From an uncultured Bacteroidota bacterium (GTDB lineage Bacteria; Bacteroidota; Bacteroidia; Chitinophagales; Chitinophagaceae), in assembly GCA_903831575.1 (NCBI GenBank), contig CAIKYB010000016.1, forward strand, positions 62,001-126,000: 64,000 bases of DNA. The letters run 5' to 3'. A program made the position numbers and the translations under genes. Within the stretch, counting starts at the first letter, position 1. Every line of letters starts with the position of its first letter. The notes beneath the pieces were generated by a model. The model searched no databases. It was not told where the DNA came from and saw only the letters and a list, made by a program, of their open reading frames with translations. Below, one piece after another: positions 61,094 through 64,000 of the stretch.

Positions 61094-62101
61094 ATGGATA
61101 ACATTAAAGAAATTTTAAAAAAGCGCATTTTAATTATTGATGGCGCAATGGGCACAATGATACAACGCCATAGGTTAGAGGAAGCAGATTATCGTGGAGA
61201 CCGTTTTAAAGACTGGCACAAAGACGTAAAAGGAAATAATGATTTACTCAGTATCACGCAGCCAGAAATTATTATTGGCATACACAAACAATATTTAGAA
61301 GCTGGAGCGGACATTATCGAAACCAATACCTTCAGCAGTACAACTATTGCTCAGGCAGATTACGATATGCAAGCGTTCGCCTATGAATTAAATGTAGCTT
61401 CAGCAAAATGTGCCAGAATTGCTGCAGATGAATACACAAAAAAAAATCCATCAAAACCAAGATTTGTAGCTGGCGCCATCGGACCGCTAAATAAAACATT
61501 ATCTCTCTCTCCGGATGTGAACAATCCCGGATTTAGAGCCGTTACTTTTGATGAAGTGGCGGATGCTTATACCGAACAAATAAAAGGATTGGTGGAAGGA
61601 GGCGTAGATATTTTATTGGTGGAAACCATATTTGATACGCTCAATGCAAAAGCAGCAATCTATGCTATTAAAAACTTCTTCGCTAAGAACAATTTACCCG
61701 AACTACCGATTATGATTAGTGGCACCATAACAGATGCCAGTGGAAGAACATTAAGCGGACAAACGTTAGAGGCGTTTTATGTATCAGTTGTTCATGCGAA
61801 TCCATTAAGTATTGGTTTGAACTGTGCGTTAGGCGCAAGTGAAATGAGACCACATATTGAAGAGCTTTCTTCTATTGCAAAATGTTTCACCTCAGCATAT
61901 CCAAATGCAGGACTTCCAAACGCTTTTGGTGAATATGATGAACAACCACACGAAACGGCTCACATCATTGAAGAGTGGGCAAAACAAGGGTTTGTGAATA
62001 TCGTTGGGGGATGTTGTGGAACTACTCCTGATCACATTAGGCATATTGCAGAAGAAGTGAAAAATTATAAACCAAGGGAATTGCCAATGGTAAGTTCTTA
62101 G
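61094..62101 (+). CDS. metH: methionine synthase, homocysteine-binding part
   Basis: 335 residues matching the N-terminal homocysteine S-methyltransferase domain of Met[51 protein letters not shown], the zinc cysteine in IGLNCALGA and the two late cysteines in [12 protein letters not shown]. It binds zinc-activated homocysteine. The other domains are on the next gene, 63 bp downstream, so the enzyme is split as in other Bacteroidota. Confidence 0.95.
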   Translation: MDNIKEILKKRILIIDGAMGTMIQRHRLEEADYRGDRFKDWHKDVKGNNDLLSITQPEIIIGIHKQYLEAGADIIETNTFSSTTIAQADYDMQAFAYELNVASAKCARIAADEYTKKNPSKPRFVAGAIGPLNKTLSLSPDVNNPGFRAVTFDEVADAYTEQIKGLVEGGVDILLVETIFDTLNAKAAIYAIKNFFAKNNLPELPIMISGTITDASGRTLSGQTLEAFYVSVVHANPLSIGLNCALGASEMRPHIEELSSIAKCFTSAYPNAGLPNAFGEYDEQPHETAHIIEEWAKQGFVNIVGGCCGTTPDHIRHIAEEVKNYKPRELPMVSS

Positions 62102-62160
62102 TTTAAAAGGTTCGTCACCCTTTTGAACATTTTGAACTTACGAAACCTTTCAAACTTTAT
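62101..62160. repeat. AACCTTTTGAAC-type repeat between the two metH parts
   Basis: GTTTAAAAGGTTC, CCCTTTTGAAC, TTTTGAACTTACGAAACC and CTTTCAAACTTT match the intergenic repeat family seen at 12912, 15701-15873 and 25135. It fills nearly the whole gap between the two methionine synthase genes. Confidence 0.5.
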
Positions 62161-62164
62161 TAAC

Positions 62165-64000
62165 ATGACACAACTAATACAACCTTATCTCCGACTAAGT
62201 GGCTTAGAGCCCCTTATCATTCGCCCTGAAACAAATTTTGTAAATGTTGGTGAACGAACTAACGTTACCGGTAGTAAGAAGTTTGCAAGATTAATCAGAG
62301 AAGGGTTATATGAAGAAGCGCTTTCTGTGGCACGTCAGCAAGTAGAAAATGGTGCACAGGTTTTGGATGTAAATATGGATGATGCCTTATTAGAGGGGGT
62401 AGCTGCTATGACCACGTTCCTGAATCTTTTACAGGCAGAGCCCGATATTGCAAAAATCCCTGTGATGATTGACAGTAGTAAATTTGAAATCATTGAAGCT
62501 GGCTTGAAATGTGTGCAAGGAAAATGTATTGTGAATTCTATTTCAATGAAAGAAGGAGAAGCAAAGTTTATTGAACAAGCAACTATTTGTAAAAATTATG
62601 GCGCTGCTGTAATTGTAATGGCATTTGATGAAGTTGGACAAGCAGATACAAAAATTCGTAAGATAGAAATTTGCAAGCGTGCCTATAAAATATTGGTTGA
62701 ACAAGTTGGCTTTGCTCCTGAGGACATCATATTCGATCCTAACATATTTGCCATTGCAACAGGAATAGAAGAACATAATAATTATGCCGTTGATTTTATA
62801 GAAGCAACCCGTGAAATAAAAAAACTGATGCCACTTACAAAAGTTAGTGGTGGTGTGAGTAATGTTTCCTTTTCTTTTCGTGGGAATGATCATGTAAGAG
62901 AAGCGATACACAGTGTCTTTCTTTATCACGCTATAAGAGCAGGTATGGATATGGGTATTGTTAATGCCGGACAAATGGTTATATACGACGACATTGAGCC
63001 AACACTAAAACAGTTGTGCGAAGACGTTATATTGAATGTCAATAATGATGATAATGGCGCAACAGAAAAACTTATTGTATTTGCTGAAACGGTAAAAGCG
63101 AAAGGAAAAGAAATCATAAAAGATGAGAGCTGGAGAAATACTATTGTAGAAAAAAGAATGGAGCATGCGCTTGTTCATGGAATAACTGAATATATTGACG
63201 CGGATACGGAGGAAGCCAGAATAAAATATCCAAAACCCCTTGATGTTATTGAAGGTCCTTTGATGGACGGAATGAATATTGTTGGGGATTTATTTGGTGC
63301 AGGTAAAATGTTTTTGCCGCAAGTAGTTAAGAGTGCCAGAGTAATGAAAAAAGCAGTGGCTGTTCTAACACCATATATCGAAAAAGAAAAAGAAGAAAGA
63401 AGAAATAATGCTGCATTAGAAGGAATAAATAGCGCCGATGAAAAGGGACCTGCCAAAATTCTTTTGGCAACAGTGAAAGGAGATGTTCATGATATCGGGA
63501 AAAATATTGTTGGAGTAGTGCTGGGGTGTAATGGCTATGAAATTATTGATTTAGGAGTAATGGTATCAGCAGATAAAATTTTAACTGAAGCACAAAAACA
63601 TAATGTTGACATTATTGGACTGAGTGGATTAATTACACCATCTCTTGACGAAATGGTACACATTGCCCGAGAAATGAAAAGATTAAACATCAATAAGCCT
63701 TTAATGATTGGAGGAGCTACTACCAGTAGAATGCACACTGCAGTAAAAATCGCGCCAGAATACAACGAAGGAGTAGTGCATGTTTTGGACGCATCCCGAA
63801 GTGTAACTGTCGCAGGTAGTTTGTTGAACAAAGACTTGAAAGTAAATTTCCTAGGTGATATTAAAGCAGAGTATGATAAATTAAAAAACGATTTCGGAAA
63901 TAGAAAATCTGCTAAACAGCAACTTTCTTTTATTGATGCTCAAAAAAATACCGCCAAAATTAATTGGAATAATTACGTACCCGTTGCTCCTACTTTTACA
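62165..64000 (+). CDS. metH: methionine synthase, pterin- and cobalamin-binding part (partial)
   Basis: 612 codons from ATG ([13 protein letters not shown]) to the window edge, without a stop. The pterin-binding domain ([30 protein letters not shown], about 25-290), the cobalamin cap helices (about 310-415) and the B12-binding domain with DVHDIGKN (histidine that ligates cobalt, about 443) and [11 protein letters not shown] are present. The reactivation (SAM-binding) domain would lie beyond the window. It uses methyl-THF to methylate homocysteine bound by the preceding protein. Confidence 0.95.
   Translation, partial: MTQLIQPYLRLSGLEPLIIRPETNFVNVGERTNVTGSKKFARLIREGLYEEALSVARQQVENGAQVLDVNMDDALLEGVAAMTTFLNLLQAEPDIAKIPVMIDSSKFEIIEAGLKCVQGKCIVNSISMKEGEAKFIEQATICKNYGAAVIVMAFDEVGQADTKIRKIEICKRAYKILVEQVGFAPEDIIFDPNIFAIATGIEEHNNYAVDFIEATREIKKLMPLTKVSGGVSNVSFSFRGNDHVREAIHSVFLYHAIRAGMDMGIVNAGQMVIYDDIEPTLKQLCEDVILNVNNDDNGATEKLIVFAETVKAKGKEIIKDESWRNTIVEKRMEHALVHGITEYIDADTEEARIKYPKPLDVIEGPLMDGMNIVGDLFGAGKMFLPQVVKSARVMKKAVAVLTPYIEKEKEERRNNAALEGINSADEKGPAKILLATVKGDVHDIGKNIVGVVLGCNGYEIIDLGVMVSADKILTEAQKHNVDIIGLSGLITPSLDEMVHIAREMKRLNINKPLMIGGATTSRMHTAVKIAPEYNEGVVHVLDASRSVTVAGSLLNKDLKVNFLGDIKAEYDKLKNDFGNRKSAKQQLSFIDAQKNTAKINWNNYVPVAPTFT

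Noticed and set aside
62543-63831. Several open frames on the minus strand across metH
   Set aside because: The plus strand carries an uninterrupted MetH frame with clear motifs; the minus frames are shadows.

Overview
The window looks like a chromosome segment of a low-GC member of the Bacteroidota, most likely of the Chitinophagales. Signs of this are secreted proteins with C-terminal FlgD-like or type IX sorting domains, a DUF4834 protein beside rimP, a methionine synthase split into two proteins, and promoters of the TAnnTTTG type. Several of those promoters lie directly against start codons. Assignments rest on reading motifs and gene order; no database search was possible.

Layout. (1) 1-5300: small secreted or unknown genes, plus two copies (1524-1652 minus, 4151-4283 plus) of a leader RNA whose helices are kept although their sequences differ. 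(2) 5279-11128: a tight five-gene minus-strand operon (MazG-like hydrolase, nuclease/DUF2075 helicase, HIT, Nudix, PLD/DEAD helicase with DUF3427) that looks like an uncharacterised defence or nucleic-acid stress module. It is followed by a YefM-YoeB toxin-antitoxin pair with its operator and by tRNA-Asn. (3) 12570-37855: ordinary chromosome, with the rimP-nusA-infB-parvulin-hflX-Rieske run on the minus strand, tRNA(CAU), obgE, diacylglycerol kinase, heme A synthase, RNase HII, TsaC/Sua5, a PfkB kinase, a lamin-tail protein, asd, an orphan 2-oxoacid:ferredoxin oxidoreductase beta subunit, a DASS transporter, an amidase, a glycosyltransferase and an Lrp regulator.

(4) 38014-38186: an unusual tRNA-like gene with a roughly 100-nt structured insertion in the variable region. 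Its 3' end and terminator are the integration site of a 13-kb island (38175-51316). The island is bounded by 65/66-bp direct repeats and carries inner paired arm-type repeats and a tyrosine recombinase at the right end. Its cargo is many small secreted or membrane proteins, gene fragments, a small regulatory operon and an AbiEi/AbiEii toxin-antitoxin pair with a third unknown gene. No conjugation genes are visible.

(5) 51461-64000: chromosome again, with a DUF6370-like protein, an HPP family protein, a PKD-repeat secreted protein, a TPR protein, an SRPBCC protein, a UvrD-type helicase fused to a probable Fe-S PD-(D/E)XK nuclease, an Ig-like lipoprotein, recR and the two-part methionine synthase. 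The leader of the methionine synthase can fold into an H-type pseudoknot starting at the predicted transcription start.

The strongest candidates for new biology are the two-copy leader RNA, the tRNA-like gene with the giant variable region, the five-gene nuclease/helicase/nucleotide-hydrolase operon and the methionine synthase leader pseudoknot.
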